IMG/VR virus record: IMGVR_UViG_3300021478_000015
Location: 62,001-126,000 of that record
From: a virus
Direction: 5' to 3' (one strand)
DNA length: 64,000 bases
Below the pieces are notes generated by a model. It was given only the letters and a program-made list of their open reading frames with translations. It had not been told where the DNA came from and ran no database searches. Positions 1 through 9,305 of the stretch are shown piece by piece (positions within the stretch are counted from its first letter, which is position 1; each line of letters begins with the position of its first letter). Both the position numbers and the translations under genes were made by a program.

Positions 1-1
1 C

Positions 2-241
2 CACACCGCAGTACGGACCGTCTACGACCGCCACGGCGAGCAAGGGCTCATCACCGCCCTGGCCAACCACGATGAGCTACCGGACTTCTACGGGGTGGCC
101 GAGGAGGCGGTACAGCGCGTCATCGCCACTGTTCGCAACCATCCGGTGATGCTGAGGGTACTGGCAGAGCTAGATGATGAGGAGGGGGAGAACTTCATCC
201 AATCGTTGGCCATGTCCGCCATCGATGAGGTGGTGGGATGA
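2..241 (+). CDS. Hypothetical protein, C-terminal part only
   Basis: The reading frame is open from the window edge and stops with TGA, giving at least 79 residues rich in acidic and helical positions, without a motif I recognise. The stop overlaps the ATG of the next gene (ATGA), which argues that this is a real co-translated gene. In tailed phages the slot just before the portal often holds terminase or packaging genes, but nothing here shows that this is one. Confidence 0.6.
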   Translation, partial: HTAVRTVYDRHGEQGLITALANHDELPDFYGVAEEAVQRVIATVRNHPVMLRVLAELDDEEGENFIQSLAMSAIDEVVG

Positions 242-1008
242 GTGATACCGAGACCCCTACCAATCGGAGTTCAACATCGGATACTCCTATGTTCTGCACC
301 AAGTGTCATCAGATTGTGCAGAAGCCAGGACCCTGCCCCAAAGGCGGAAACCATCATCTTGTCTCCATCTCTGACAAAGGGGTGCAGGGTCAGGGGGAGA
401 ATGCCGGGACTGAGAGCACCAAGACCGATAAGCCTGATGATCCCAAGAAGTCTCCCAAGGATCAGGATATGAAGAATAAGCCCAATGGTCGGCAGGCCTC
501 AGTAGCTAACCAGAATGATCGTATTCGGGCTTATGCCATGCAGTATTTGGCTCATGACTCCGGTGATGGCCAGACGGTGTATCACTGCCCGTTCTGCGGT
601 GGTGGCAACGTCATCGGCCGATCGGACGGCACCATCGCCTGTGGCTTCTGCAATACCCACTTCACCGTGCAGGTCCAGCCCGAGTTCGCGGGCATGCCCC
701 AGACCATCGACGGCCAGCCCTACGACATCCCCGGCATGCCTGGTGGGGTCGATCCCAACACCGGCATGCCGCCCCAGATGGACGGCATGGCAGACGGGGA
801 AGAGGGCGAGGACGGAGGCTTTCCACCCGAGGAACCGCCGGATGGAGCGGACATGGGCAGCCCTGAGGATGAAGAGGCCCAGGGCAAGAACGGCACCTCG
901 GTGCCCTGGGAGCATCAGTCGAGACGGCTCTACCGCACGGCGGCCGGAACCATGACCGAGGAGCAGTACCTGGCCCATCTCGCGCTCATACACAGTGTGT
1001 CCGAGTGA
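238..1008 (+). CDS. Zinc-ribbon protein with acidic Pro/Met-rich tail
   Basis: 256 residues. The N-terminal part has a CTKC pair followed by a downstream Cys and His-His. The centre has a clear four-cysteine zinc ribbon (CPFC, about 15 residues, CGFC near residues 118-140). The remainder is rich in Gly, Met, Asp, Glu and Pro and probably disordered. ATGA overlap with the upstream gene supports the start. Position before the portal suggests a virion or packaging accessory role, but the family is not recognised. The first 340 bases use noticeably more A/T than the rest of the gene. Confidence 0.75.
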   Translation: MSDTETPTNRSSTSDTPMFCTKCHQIVQKPGPCPKGGNHHLVSISDKGVQGQGENAGTESTKTDKPDDPKKSPKDQDMKNKPNGRQASVANQNDRIRAYAMQYLAHDSGDGQTVYHCPFCGGGNVIGRSDGTIACGFCNTHFTVQVQPEFAGMPQTIDGQPYDIPGMPGGVDPNTGMPPQMDGMADGEEGEDGGFPPEEPPDGADMGSPEDEEAQGKNGTSVPWEHQSRRLYRTAAGTMTEEQYLAHLALIHSVSE

Positions 1009-1011
1009 TGC

Positions 1012-1353
1012 ATGACCGTGCCGGTTTTGATTCAGCAGTATACGGCCAATATCTACCCGAACGCGGGCTCAGCTTATTCGTCTGAGCATGAATGTGAAGG
1101 ATCGAAGTTTCATTCCCCTAATCCGCTACTGGTCCATGAGGTAGATCTTGTTCCCTGGGATGGTCATCCGACATCACATACCGCTTGGCTGTGCGGAACC
1201 TGCCGCGGAAATCTGTGGGTCTACCAGAAGATCCTCTATGAGCGTAAAGGCGACATCCCCTGGGATGTGCAGCGCTCCTTCGGCAATGGGATCCGAGCCT
1301 TGGCCAAGCGAGGTTGGGCCTTCTATACCAGCTACCTGGCAGGTTTGAGATGA
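1012..1353 (+). CDS. Hypothetical protein
   Basis: 113 residues, starting three bases after the previous stop and overlapping the portal start (ATGA). It contains scattered His and Cys (a CEGSKFH stretch and a CGTC pair around residue 65) that could bind one zinc ion, and a basic C-terminal helix. No family recognised. Its tight placement in front of the portal gene suggests co-expression with the packaging/head genes. Confidence 0.7.
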   Translation: MTVPVLIQQYTANIYPNAGSAYSSEHECEGSKFHSPNPLLVHEVDLVPWDGHPTSHTAWLCGTCRGNLWVYQKILYERKGDIPWDVQRSFGNGIRALAKRGWAFYTSYLAGLR

Positions 1354-3521
1354 GTTCGTTCTGGACACCGACCGGTGAGCACCCCATACCTAACGAGCGT
1401 GACACCGATGTCCTGGGCAGGTTGGCCGCGGCCTCCCTGCGCCGGGGCGTGGCCGATGGTCCAGGGGAGGAGTCCCCTGAGGTCCAGGAGATGCGGAAGA
1501 ACCGCCGGGTCAACCGCCGTCTGAACGGGATCAGTCGGACGGCCGATCTCATGTCGGGCTCGGGGGCCTCGTCCCTGTCGTTTGCCACCGGGCGTCCACA
1601 GGACCCCATGTTCTATTGGAAGCAGGCCAACCTTCCCTATGACATCTGGAAGGAAGAGGAGCTTGTAGTCATCCGGCATTACTGTCGGTTGCTCTACCTC
1701 ACGCATCCACTGCTGGCCTCAGCCATTGATATCTTCAGCAAATACCCCATGCAAGGCATGGAGCTAGCCTGCAAGGACAACGAGCTTGTTGACTTCTATA
1801 GCACACACTTCTTGGAGGATCTGAACTACCCAGAGTATCTGACCGATGTCTTGCATGAGCGTTGGCTGGTAGGAGAAGCGTGGCCATTAGGGCAATGGAA
1901 TGACACCCTGGGTATCTGGGAGGACGACGAGCTAATCAACCCCGATGACGTGGATGTCATCAAGAGCCCGTTCATCAAAGAGCCCCGCTTCGAGATGCGC
2001 CTGCCGGAGTCCCTCCGCAAGATCCTGAAGGAGCGCCAGCCCGAGTGGGAGTACAAGAAGCTGGTCAACGCCTACCCCGAGCTTCTGGCCTTCCTGGCCG
2101 ACGACGCCCGCATGCCGGTGTCCAACATCCTGCTCAAGCAGATCAAGTTCAAGGCCGACACCTTCCATCCCCGCGGCGTGCCCATCCTGATGCGAGGCTT
2201 CCGGGCCGTCTTCCAGGAGGAGATGCTGAACGCGGCCCAGGACGCCATCGCCTCCCGGCTGTACACCCCGCTCATCCTGGCCAAGATCGGAGCCTCGGCT
2301 ACTGATCTGGGCACCCAGTACCCCTTCATCCCCACCTCGGCCGACCTGGCCGACTTCGAGGAGGCCCTGGACGAGGCTCTGGCCGCCGACTTCCGGGTGT
2401 TGACCCACCACTTCGCCCTGACCATGGAGTCGGTGTTCGGCCGCGAGGTCATGCCCGATCTCAGCGGGGACTTCGATCGCCTGGCCGAGCGCCAGCTACA
2501 GGTCTTCGGCATCTCCAAGACCATGCTATCCGGAGCCCAGAATGGTGAGACCTACGCTGCTGACGCCTTGAACCTGGACATCATGAGTCAGCTATTGGGC
2601 GGGGCACAACGGCTGATAAAGAGATTCTTCAAAGAGCGAGCATTGGTGGTAGCCGAAGCTCAGCAGCACTGGGATTACGAGATAAGAGGTGGCAAGAAGT
2701 ACCCGGTGATGGAGGAGGTCCTCGAAGTGGATGAGGAGACCGGTGAGAAGCGCATCATCGAGCAGCCCAAGCTGTTGGTGCCTGATCTGGTCCTCAAGTC
2801 CATGGACATGAAGAACGACACTCTGCGCCGCCAGCTACTCGAAGAGCTACGCAGCACCGGGGTGCCCATTTCCATGAAGACCCGACTTACCAACATCGAC
2901 ATCGATCTGGACGACGAGATCGAGCAAACCCGCGACGAGCAGATCAAGATCGCGGTGGCCACCCAAGAGACCCGCCGGGACACCTTCTCCGCCCTCACCG
3001 CCCAGGGCCTGCCTATCCCCGAGGACCTGGAGACCGACTTCCGGGCCAAGGCCATCGACGCTGAGGAAGGCGGTCCAGCGGCCGAGCAGTTACCCCCGCC
3101 CAACATGGCCATGGATCCCGCCGGAGGAGCCCCCACTGCTCTGGTCCCTGGTCCCGAGGACTATGCCATGGCTGACCAGGCCGAGGAGGAAGGTGGGCTG
3201 CCACCTGACACCGGAGCCGCCACCGGGGCAGTACCACCGAGCCCGCCTCTAGCCACCATCATCCCCCTGCCGCGCCAGCGCATGCGCCCTGAGGAGTCCG
3301 ACGAGCGCCGAGGGGACATGCCCAAGCGATCTGCCCTCTTCAACAGCGATGACATCGTCTTCGATCCCTGGGTGGCCAAGGCGGTCATCAGGGGTGACGA
3401 CGGCGAGGACCATGAAGAGGGTGCCCACCGGCTGATCACCGGCCCGGCTCACATCGGCATGCGCCGCTACGTCCGCCTCGATCCCACCGAGCCCCTGCCG
3501 GACGCTGAATCAGAGCGATGA
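1350..3521 (+). CDS. Portal protein
   Basis: 723 residues. The N-terminal third carries the layout typical of large actinophage portals: a YWKQANLPYD-type segment, then a helix with HPLLASAIDIFSKYP, and acidic loops leading to the wing region. The central part contains long helices and QAFGISKTML-like text (here QLQVFGISKTML, about residue 380), and the C-terminal 150 residues are Pro/Gly/acidic and probably disordered. The portal forms the dodecameric DNA channel at one capsid vertex. A TTG 36 bases upstream is in frame, but the ATG overlapping the preceding stop is the better start. The identification is by overall resemblance and position; the family was not searched. Confidence 0.8.
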   Translation: MSSFWTPTGEHPIPNERDTDVLGRLAAASLRRGVADGPGEESPEVQEMRKNRRVNRRLNGISRTADLMSGSGASSLSFATGRPQDPMFYWKQANLPYDIWKEEELVVIRHYCRLLYLTHPLLASAIDIFSKYPMQGMELACKDNELVDFYSTHFLEDLNYPEYLTDVLHERWLVGEAWPLGQWNDTLGIWEDDELINPDDVDVIKSPFIKEPRFEMRLPESLRKILKERQPEWEYKKLVNAYPELLAFLADDARMPVSNILLKQIKFKADTFHPRGVPILMRGFRAVFQEEMLNAAQDAIASRLYTPLILAKIGASATDLGTQYPFIPTSADLADFEEALDEALAADFRVLTHHFALTMESVFGREVMPDLSGDFDRLAERQLQVFGISKTMLSGAQNGETYAADALNLDIMSQLLGGAQRLIKRFFKERALVVAEAQQHWDYEIRGGKKYPVMEEVLEVDEETGEKRIIEQPKLLVPDLVLKSMDMKNDTLRRQLLEELRSTGVPISMKTRLTNIDIDLDDEIEQTRDEQIKIAVATQETRRDTFSALTAQGLPIPEDLETDFRAKAIDAEEGGPAAEQLPPPNMAMDPAGGAPTALVPGPEDYAMADQAEEEGGLPPDTGAATGAVPPSPPLATIIPLPRQRMRPEESDERRGDMPKRSALFNSDDIVFDPWVAKAVIRGDDGEDHEEGAHRLITGPAHIGMRRYVRLDPTEPLPDAESER

Positions 3522-3529
3522 AGGGGTGA
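3494..3529 (+). promoter_or_regulatory. 36-base late-gene element, copy 1
   Basis: CCTGCC, 20 bases ending in TCAGAGCGAT, then GAAGGGGTGA, four bases before the ATG of the following gene. It overlaps the portal stop codon. It is the most upstream of seven copies sharing exactly the same spacing. The 3' half resembles an extended Shine-Dalgarno sequence; the conserved 5' half does not and implies another function. Confidence 0.6.
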
Positions 3530-3533
3530 GGCC

Positions 3534-6500
3534 ATGCCTTTCTCTTCCTTCCCTCACCTGCGAAAGACGGCCCGAGCCGAGGCCAACGTGGCCAGCCGCG
3601 ACTACCCCGAGCTTGAAGAGGTGCTGGTCGAGAGGCCCCCGCCTAACTCTCACCAGGCCAAGGGCGTGGACGGCCTGTGCGCCCTCTGTAACGCCGAGCC
3701 TGCCACCCAGGAGATCTCCGGGACCACCGTAGGGGAGCGCTGCGCCGAGCACCTCATGGGCGTCCCTGGGGCCGGTACAGCCCCTCCTGAGTTCGGTCAG
3801 GCCATCTATGGCAGCCGAGAAGTTGTGGATAAGTTGTATCCGAAGACCGGCGGGATCCTGGACTGGCTGGACCGCAAGATCGGTCCTCTGGCCCCTCCCC
3901 AGGGCAACCGATGGAGCTTTGACTGGTGTCGGTACCGCCATGACTCCCACTGCTTCTACCCCTCCGGGCTCGATCCGCAGGCCACCTCCCTGGCGGGCTA
4001 CGCCGTCTGGTCCCCTCAGGACCGAGGCACCTGCCCTCGCATCTCCTGGGAGTCCCAGGAGGCCTGCCCTATCGGCGCGCCCGGTCCCAACTCCGGGGTA
4101 TCCGGAGCCGCCCCCGACGCTTACACCCTGCAGCAACCGGCTCGACCCCGAGGGTTCCTCAACCGGCTCTTTGGATCGCTGGATCAAAAGGATCCGGATT
4201 TCCGTTTTCACTTCATAGCAACCTGGGCTGATGTCAGAGCTAAGGCCAATGAGCTAAAGACAACGGGTTGTGTAAGGATCATCAGTTCTCCCACTGCTAC
4301 GAATCCGTATACGATGGCCGAGGTTAAGAGCGGTGATCGTGTTTATCAAACTACTATTCTTCGCACCCTTGGGGGCAGATCGGTAGCTGGGTGGGAATGC
4401 ACCTGTGCATGGGCGCATTATGCTTGGGGTAGATCAGGTAGATGGCAGAGATTCGAGGGACGTATGTGCTCTCATGCCTTGGCTACTTATATGACTCCGA
4501 AGAAAACCCCGGAGTACGATAAGACTAAGGAAGTGGATGAGAAGAATAAGTGGCCTGAGCCTTATCGAAGTCCCTTAGGACCATCTCCGGTTATCCCTGT
4601 TACTACGCAAACATTCTCACCGGGGGATCCAATACCAGAGTTTAAACCCTCTGACAAAATGCAGAGGTATCTTGAAACAGGCACATCTGCAGAGAAGGAT
4701 CGAGAAGGTAATCCTATTGAGAACTGGAGACAAGACATATCCAAGCGGGAGCCTGAGGTTCTGCAATGGATGGAGGATTACGAGAAGCGGGGCAGCCTTC
4801 ACAAGCTGAGCAACTTCTCCCCTGAGCGACCCATCGCCATGGAGGTCGAGGCTCGCCTGGAGGCCGGTGAGCACCCCAATGTGGTCCTGAGCTACCTGCG
4901 GGAGGCCGGAGCCCCCTGGCCGGAGTACATCCTCACCGAGGCCATGCAGAAGCCCTTCATCGCCCGCGATCCGGCCGATGAGCTACATACCATCGTCCAT
5001 CTGGACGGGGGTGAGGCGGTCACCGACGCTGGGGAGCGGATCCCGGCCGAGCACCTGTTCCATCCGGAGTTCGACTGGCATAGCGGGCTGGAACCTCCGG
5101 CGCAGCTTCAGTCGCATGCTGCGAAGATCCAGCGGGACCCCAGTCCCCACCTCAATGCTGACGGCAGCGTTCACTCCGGGGTCATGATCGCCCTGGTTCC
5201 ACCGGACAAAGTGCGTCAGAACCTGGCGGTTGAAGACGGCGAGACCCCGGAAAACATGCACGTCACCGTTGGGTATCTGGGCAAGAAGGACAGCGTTGAC
5301 CCCGACGCTCTCCATCGAGCCGTCTCTTCCTTTGCCAAGGAGGCCCCGCCGCTTCGGGGCAAGGTCTCCGGCTTCGGCAACTTCGAAGTGGATCCCGATC
5401 GTAACGATGGCTATTCCCATGCCCATGTCGGCCTGGTGGACATCCCCGGCATCTCGGGCTTCCGCTCCAAGCTCGAAGAGCATCTCGGGCGCGAGGGTCT
5501 CAAGATCAACGACGAACATGGTATTCAGCCACATCTGACAGTCGCTTACGGCCATGAGCCTGCCGAGTACGACCAGATGCCCGATACCACCGACCATTTT
5601 GATCTCCCTCACGTCACCGTGGGCCATGGCGGTGAATGGACCCATTATCCCCTCGAAGGCAGCCCGCCCGTGCCAAAAGAGGGCATGCTGCGCTGGGTGG
5701 CGGTGGGAGGCTACGGCGACCTGCTGGCTCCGCACTGGCAGCCCTCTGAGCCAGCCCAGGGCCGGGGCCGCGGTCGGGCGCACAATCCCGATGCCACCAA
5801 GTTCTCCACCTACGACCCGAACTTCCAGAAGAAGATCTCCACTCAGTTCCATGACAACGTGCCGTCCGAACTCGGCGTCAACAGTCATAAGGACTTGGTC
5901 GAGAACATCAAGGGCATGTACCGGGAGGCCAAGAAGACCAATCCCAATGCGGTGCGAGCCGGGATGTCCTGGTACCGGGATGCTCACAACTTCAACAAGC
6001 AGCTAGCCGATAAGCACCCGGATGGGAACCTGAGGAAAGCTCTCGGTATGACGGCGGCTTTGTCGCCGCAGAACCACTGGGAGGAGAACAAGACTCAGGC
6101 CGAGTACATCCACCATCACCTGAGCGCCGATCCGGACTCCGAGGATGGCCGGTTCAACATCTCGACCGAGCACGCCCAGGCGGCCATGGACAAACAAGCC
6201 GAGCAGGCCAGCGTGGTCAAAGGCAATCGTCAGGTGCAGCAACTTACGCCGGGCAAGCGCTTTGCCGACATGAGCCATGAAGAGGCGGCCCACTCCCTCA
6301 AGGCCCAGGCCCAGTACACCCACCAGTTGAAGGTCCCCGGCCGCCTGAAGAACAACGGCGAGCCCTGGTCGGCCACCTTCGCCAACGGCACCGGGGCGAT
6401 CACCAAGGCAGTGCGGATCCATCGCGGCGAGGATCCCGATGATGTCCTGCAGGGTCACAAGGTCCGTTCTTTCTTCAACAACATGGCGGATCACACCAAC

Positions 6501-7964
6501 CGTAAGAAGCAGGACGATCTCACTATCGACACCCATGCAGTCTCGCTGGCGGCCGGAGCCAAGTTCGGAGCCAGCGCCCCGGAGATCAAGACCATGTTCG
6601 CCAATGGGGCCAACAAGGAGCAGAATGTCACCGGCACCTACGGTTACTTGGCCGATGCCTACCGCAAGGCCCACAAGGATCTGGTGGACTCCGGCGAGAT
6701 GCCCAAGACCAGTTCGCCCCATCACCTGCAGGCCGTCACCTGGACCCACTGGCGCGACATCAACGACGAGCCCGGTCCGCTGAAGGAAGCCAACAAGGGC
6801 CGCTTCCGCGACTACTCCGGTGAGAACGCCGCCCGGCTGAAGAAGTTCCGCCAGGAGCGGGCGCAGAGCCAACAGGTGGCCGCCAGCATTCACTGGGCGG
6901 CCGATGACACCGATCCTGACGATTCTGGCGACCTGCTCGATCCCACCGCCTACGACCCCGACGCCATCGATCCGGACTTCGATCCGGACCTGGCTGACGA
7001 GGCCGAGCAGGCTGAGTGGGATGCCGAGCCCGAGGAGATGGCCCAGCGCCAGGCCGAGCGCACCGAGAGCGATGCCCTGGCCCGGCGGAATGACCACGGT
7101 CAGCTACCCCGCATCTCCATGCTGCATTGGTCAAGTGTCCAAGACAGCGGGATTTCCGAGGATGTCGATCCCGGCACCGCCGATGCCATGGACGAGGCCT
7201 CATCGGTGCAGAAGGCCTACAACGACGAGGCGGAGGCGGCTCAGGATGACTGGTACTTCAACCAGCCCAACAACACCAAGCCCTTCGCGGACAACTCGGC
7301 CAACGTCCCCACCTACATGAGCGCCCTCCCCCATGGGGCCTCGATGGTGCGTTGGGGTGCGGAGGCGGCCGAGGAGATGCTCAGAGACGAGCCCGAGGGG
7401 GCCTTGCCCTCTACGGACGGTGGAGCGCCCTCAGAGGACTGGGAGGCCCAGCACTCCACCACGGCCGCCGATCCCATCAGCGCCGGTCCTGCGGGCTTTG
7501 GGAGCCCTTTGGACCCCGGCTACAGCCATGAGGACCTGGGCTACCCCGAAGCCGACGAAGCGGTTCTGCGGCCATCCGGCGGGCCAGGGGCCGGGTCCTT
7601 CATGAACAAGATGGAAGACCAGTTCACATCGCTGGACGCGACAGGCTCTCTGGACCCCGGAGCCGGGAGTAGAGCTTGGCTGCTTCAAGGAGATCCCTCT
7701 CGAAATGCTGGTGGTGACCAGGGCATCAGGGATTCCGACATCGCAGCCATGGCTCGGCGCTTCTTAGATACGGGTGAGCTACCCGAGGGGTCGGGACCGC
7801 AAGCCAAGGTGGCGGCCAAGGTGTTCTCTCCGGCCGAGCAGCAGGAGTTGATCCAGGAGGGCTCAGACGGCACCAGGGCCTCCAACCTCGATCGCCTGCA
7901 GTTGGAGGGCACCCACTACCAGCCGGACGAAGACGAGGAACTTGAGGGGCTCTTTGATGCCTGA
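3534..7964 (+). CDS. Giant multidomain head-region protein: SWIM-like zinc, 2H phosphoesterase and glycosylase-like domains
   Basis: 1476 residues. Residues about 30-70 hold a Cys/His cluster (CALC, later CAEH). Residues about 286-325 have CTC, 21 residues, CSH, matching the SWIM zinc motif CxCx(n)CxH. Residues about 545-700 contain HVTVGYLG (about 577) and HLTVAYG (about 667), the paired HxTx motifs of 2H phosphoesterases (LigT/2'-5' RNA ligase-like), which act on 2',3'- or 2',5'-phosphodiesters. Residues about 760-1120 contain AALSPQNHW and DTHAVSLA signatures seen in a phage family I associate, tentatively, with HhH-type DNA glycosylase folds. The last 350 residues are acidic and low complexity. 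The SWIM region (about 4190-4760) has much more A/T-rich codons than its flanks, as if inserted. Placed directly after the portal and behind a late element, it is probably a virion protein, perhaps packaged with DNA. Confidence 0.75.
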   Translation: MPFSSFPHLRKTARAEANVASRDYPELEEVLVERPPPNSHQAKGVDGLCALCNAEPATQEISGTTVGERCAEHLMGVPGAGTAPPEFGQAIYGSREVVDKLYPKTGGILDWLDRKIGPLAPPQGNRWSFDWCRYRHDSHCFYPSGLDPQATSLAGYAVWSPQDRGTCPRISWESQEACPIGAPGPNSGVSGAAPDAYTLQQPARPRGFLNRLFGSLDQKDPDFRFHFIATWADVRAKANELKTTGCVRIISSPTATNPYTMAEVKSGDRVYQTTILRTLGGRSVAGWECTCAWAHYAWGRSGRWQRFEGRMCSHALATYMTPKKTPEYDKTKEVDEKNKWPEPYRSPLGPSPVIPVTTQTFSPGDPIPEFKPSDKMQRYLETGTSAEKDREGNPIENWRQDISKREPEVLQWMEDYEKRGSLHKLSNFSPERPIAMEVEARLEAGEHPNVVLSYLREAGAPWPEYILTEAMQKPFIARDPADELHTIVHLDGGEAVTDAGERIPAEHLFHPEFDWHSGLEPPAQLQSHAAKIQRDPSPHLNADGSVHSGVMIALVPPDKVRQNLAVEDGETPENMHVTVGYLGKKDSVDPDALHRAVSSFAKEAPPLRGKVSGFGNFEVDPDRNDGYSHAHVGLVDIPGISGFRSKLEEHLGREGLKINDEHGIQPHLTVAYGHEPAEYDQMPDTTDHFDLPHVTVGHGGEWTHYPLEGSPPVPKEGMLRWVAVGGYGDLLAPHWQPSEPAQGRGRGRAHNPDATKFSTYDPNFQKKISTQFHDNVPSELGVNSHKDLVENIKGMYREAKKTNPNAVRAGMSWYRDAHNFNKQLADKHPDGNLRKALGMTAALSPQNHWEENKTQAEYIHHHLSADPDSEDGRFNISTEHAQAAMDKQAEQASVVKGNRQVQQLTPGKRFADMSHEEAAHSLKAQAQYTHQLKVPGRLKNNGEPWSATFANGTGAITKAVRIHRGEDPDDVLQGHKVRSFFNNMADHTNRKKQDDLTIDTHAVSLAAGAKFGASAPEIKTMFANGANKEQNVTGTYGYLADAYRKAHKDLVDSGEMPKTSSPHHLQAVTWTHWRDINDEPGPLKEANKGRFRDYSGENAARLKKFRQERAQSQQVAASIHWAADDTDPDDSGDLLDPTAYDPDAIDPDFDPDLADEAEQAEWDAEPEEMAQRQAERTESDALARRNDHGQLPRISMLHWSSVQDSGISEDVDPGTADAMDEASSVQKAYNDEAEAAQDDWYFNQPNNTKPFADNSANVPTYMSALPHGASMVRWGAEAAEEMLRDEPEGALPSTDGGAPSEDWEAQHSTTAADPISAGPAGFGSPLDPGYSHEDLGYPEADEAVLRPSGGPGAGSFMNKMEDQFTSLDATGSLDPGAGSRAWLLQGDPSRNAGGDQGIRDSDIAAMARRFLDTGELPEGSGPQAKVAAKVFSPAEQQELIQEGSDGTRASNLDRLQLEGTHYQPDEDEELEGLFDA

Positions 7965-8310
7965 TGTCGAGCGCCATCCCGAGGGTGATGTCGAGGACGT
8001 GGTCTCCGGCTACCGGGTGTACAAGCCCTTCGTTCCGCATGTCCTGGACGAGGAACTGGCCACCGAGCTTGGCCGGGACAAGGTCGATATCGCCTTTGAG
8101 GGTGATCCGGCCACTGCCTCAGAGGATGAGCCGGTCATCATCTACATCCCTCATGACATCCCGGTCAAGCAGGTCACCCGCATCCTGGCCGCCCATGAGA
8201 CTGCTCCGGCGGTGGATGCCTTGGCTGATGTCAGGGGAAAGTTGGAGCGAGACGAAGAGCTAAGTGATCGTGAGGTCAGGGCTGTTCTCAAGTTCTTGCT
8301 GGGGATCTGA
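7957..8310 (+). CDS. Hypothetical head-region protein
   Basis: 117 residues beginning MPDVERHPEGDV. The start overlaps the end of the preceding gene by eight bases, and the stop overlaps the next ATG. Sequence is mixed helix and strand without Cys clusters or membrane segments. Its place between the large head-region protein and the appendage genes would suit a connector or accessory structural role, but no family is recognised. An in-frame GTG 15 bases earlier is less likely. Confidence 0.7.
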   Translation: MPDVERHPEGDVEDVVSGYRVYKPFVPHVLDEELATELGRDKVDIAFEGDPATASEDEPVIIYIPHDIPVKQVTRILAAHETAPAVDALADVRGKLERDEELSDREVRAVLKFLLGI

Positions 8311-9305
8311 TGGCCACATCCATCTCAGCCCGGAACTACTCCTCTACCACTCTGCCCACGCAGATCACCACCAATATCGATAATCAGACCACCACCAATA
8401 ACATTCCGGTGGTATCCACTGCTGGCTATCCTCCGGCTCCTTTCACCGGTTGTTTCGAACGCAATACCATCAATCAAGAGTTCTGTCTGGTCACTGGCAT
8501 TCCTGATGCCTATCACTTCACTGTGGTTCGAGGGTATGACGGTACTCCTCCGGTGCAACACCTGGCCCCGGCCACATTCGAGCATTGTGTCGGAGCCATT
8601 GACTACCGCGAGGCCAACTGGCATCACACCGACAACACCCGCGACGATCACCTCCAGTATCTCCTGACCAACGGGTCGAGGCCCTCCACCGGCCCGCAGG
8701 CCTTTCCGGCTGGGATCAGCACCAACATCCTGTCGGTGGCCGGGAACACCCCTGGCTCCTACGTGGCCACTCGGTACGTCGGAGGGACGGCCGGTCCTGG
8801 GCCGCCGGGAGCGGGGACCTATCAGGTAGGGGACTGGGCGCTCGACACCATCAACTCCCGCTGGCTGTGCGTGCTGGCTGGCACCCCCGGTACCTGGATC
8901 CCTGAGACCGGCCATGTCTACGCCCGTGTCTATGGACCTGCTGCATCTACAGACATCGTCAATACCACCATCAATGTACTGACCTATACCTTCACTGCAG
9001 TGAAGGGCGTGCAGTATGTGGTGGATGCTCGGTTCCAGGCCTCGATAGTCACGGCTCTTCCTAACTACGTCAACTCCGCCTTGTATTGCTCGGGTGGATT
9101 GCTGACGCCTACGGTTTACATCTGCAGCTTCAACTCGGCGGCGTTGGCTGTAGGTGGGGCCTTCAATGGATCAGCGACGGCAGCCTTGAACATTCCGGCG
9201 GCTACGGCCACTGTCACTCTGACCTTGCAAGCCACCTCATCGGGAGCCGGAGCAGCGGCCAGGTGTGGAGGATACAACGGTGAACTGATCTTGAGGAGAG
9301 GCTGA
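8310..9305 (+). CDS. Virion appendage/fibre protein, paralogue 1 of 3
   Basis: 331 residues. Residues 1-125 are a conserved module shared with the next two genes (ISARNY, then STAGYPPAPFTGCFERN, RGYDGTPP, and the fibre signature DDHLQYL). A short collagen-like PGPPGAG turn follows, then VGDWALD and a beta-rich C-terminal domain with many Thr/Val/Ala alternations. Such architecture is typical of capsid fibres or tail appendages in actinophages: a conserved attachment module with an exchangeable tip. Start and stop overlap neighbours (ATGA and TGATG), so the three paralogues form one translational unit. Confidence 0.7.
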   Translation: MATSISARNYSSTTLPTQITTNIDNQTTTNNIPVVSTAGYPPAPFTGCFERNTINQEFCLVTGIPDAYHFTVVRGYDGTPPVQHLAPATFEHCVGAIDYREANWHHTDNTRDDHLQYLLTNGSRPSTGPQAFPAGISTNILSVAGNTPGSYVATRYVGGTAGPGPPGAGTYQVGDWALDTINSRWLCVLAGTPGTWIPETGHVYARVYGPAASTDIVNTTINVLTYTFTAVKGVQYVVDARFQASIVTALPNYVNSALYCSGGLLTPTVYICSFNSAALAVGGAFNGSATAALNIPAATATVTLTLQATSSGAGAAARCGGYNGELILRRG

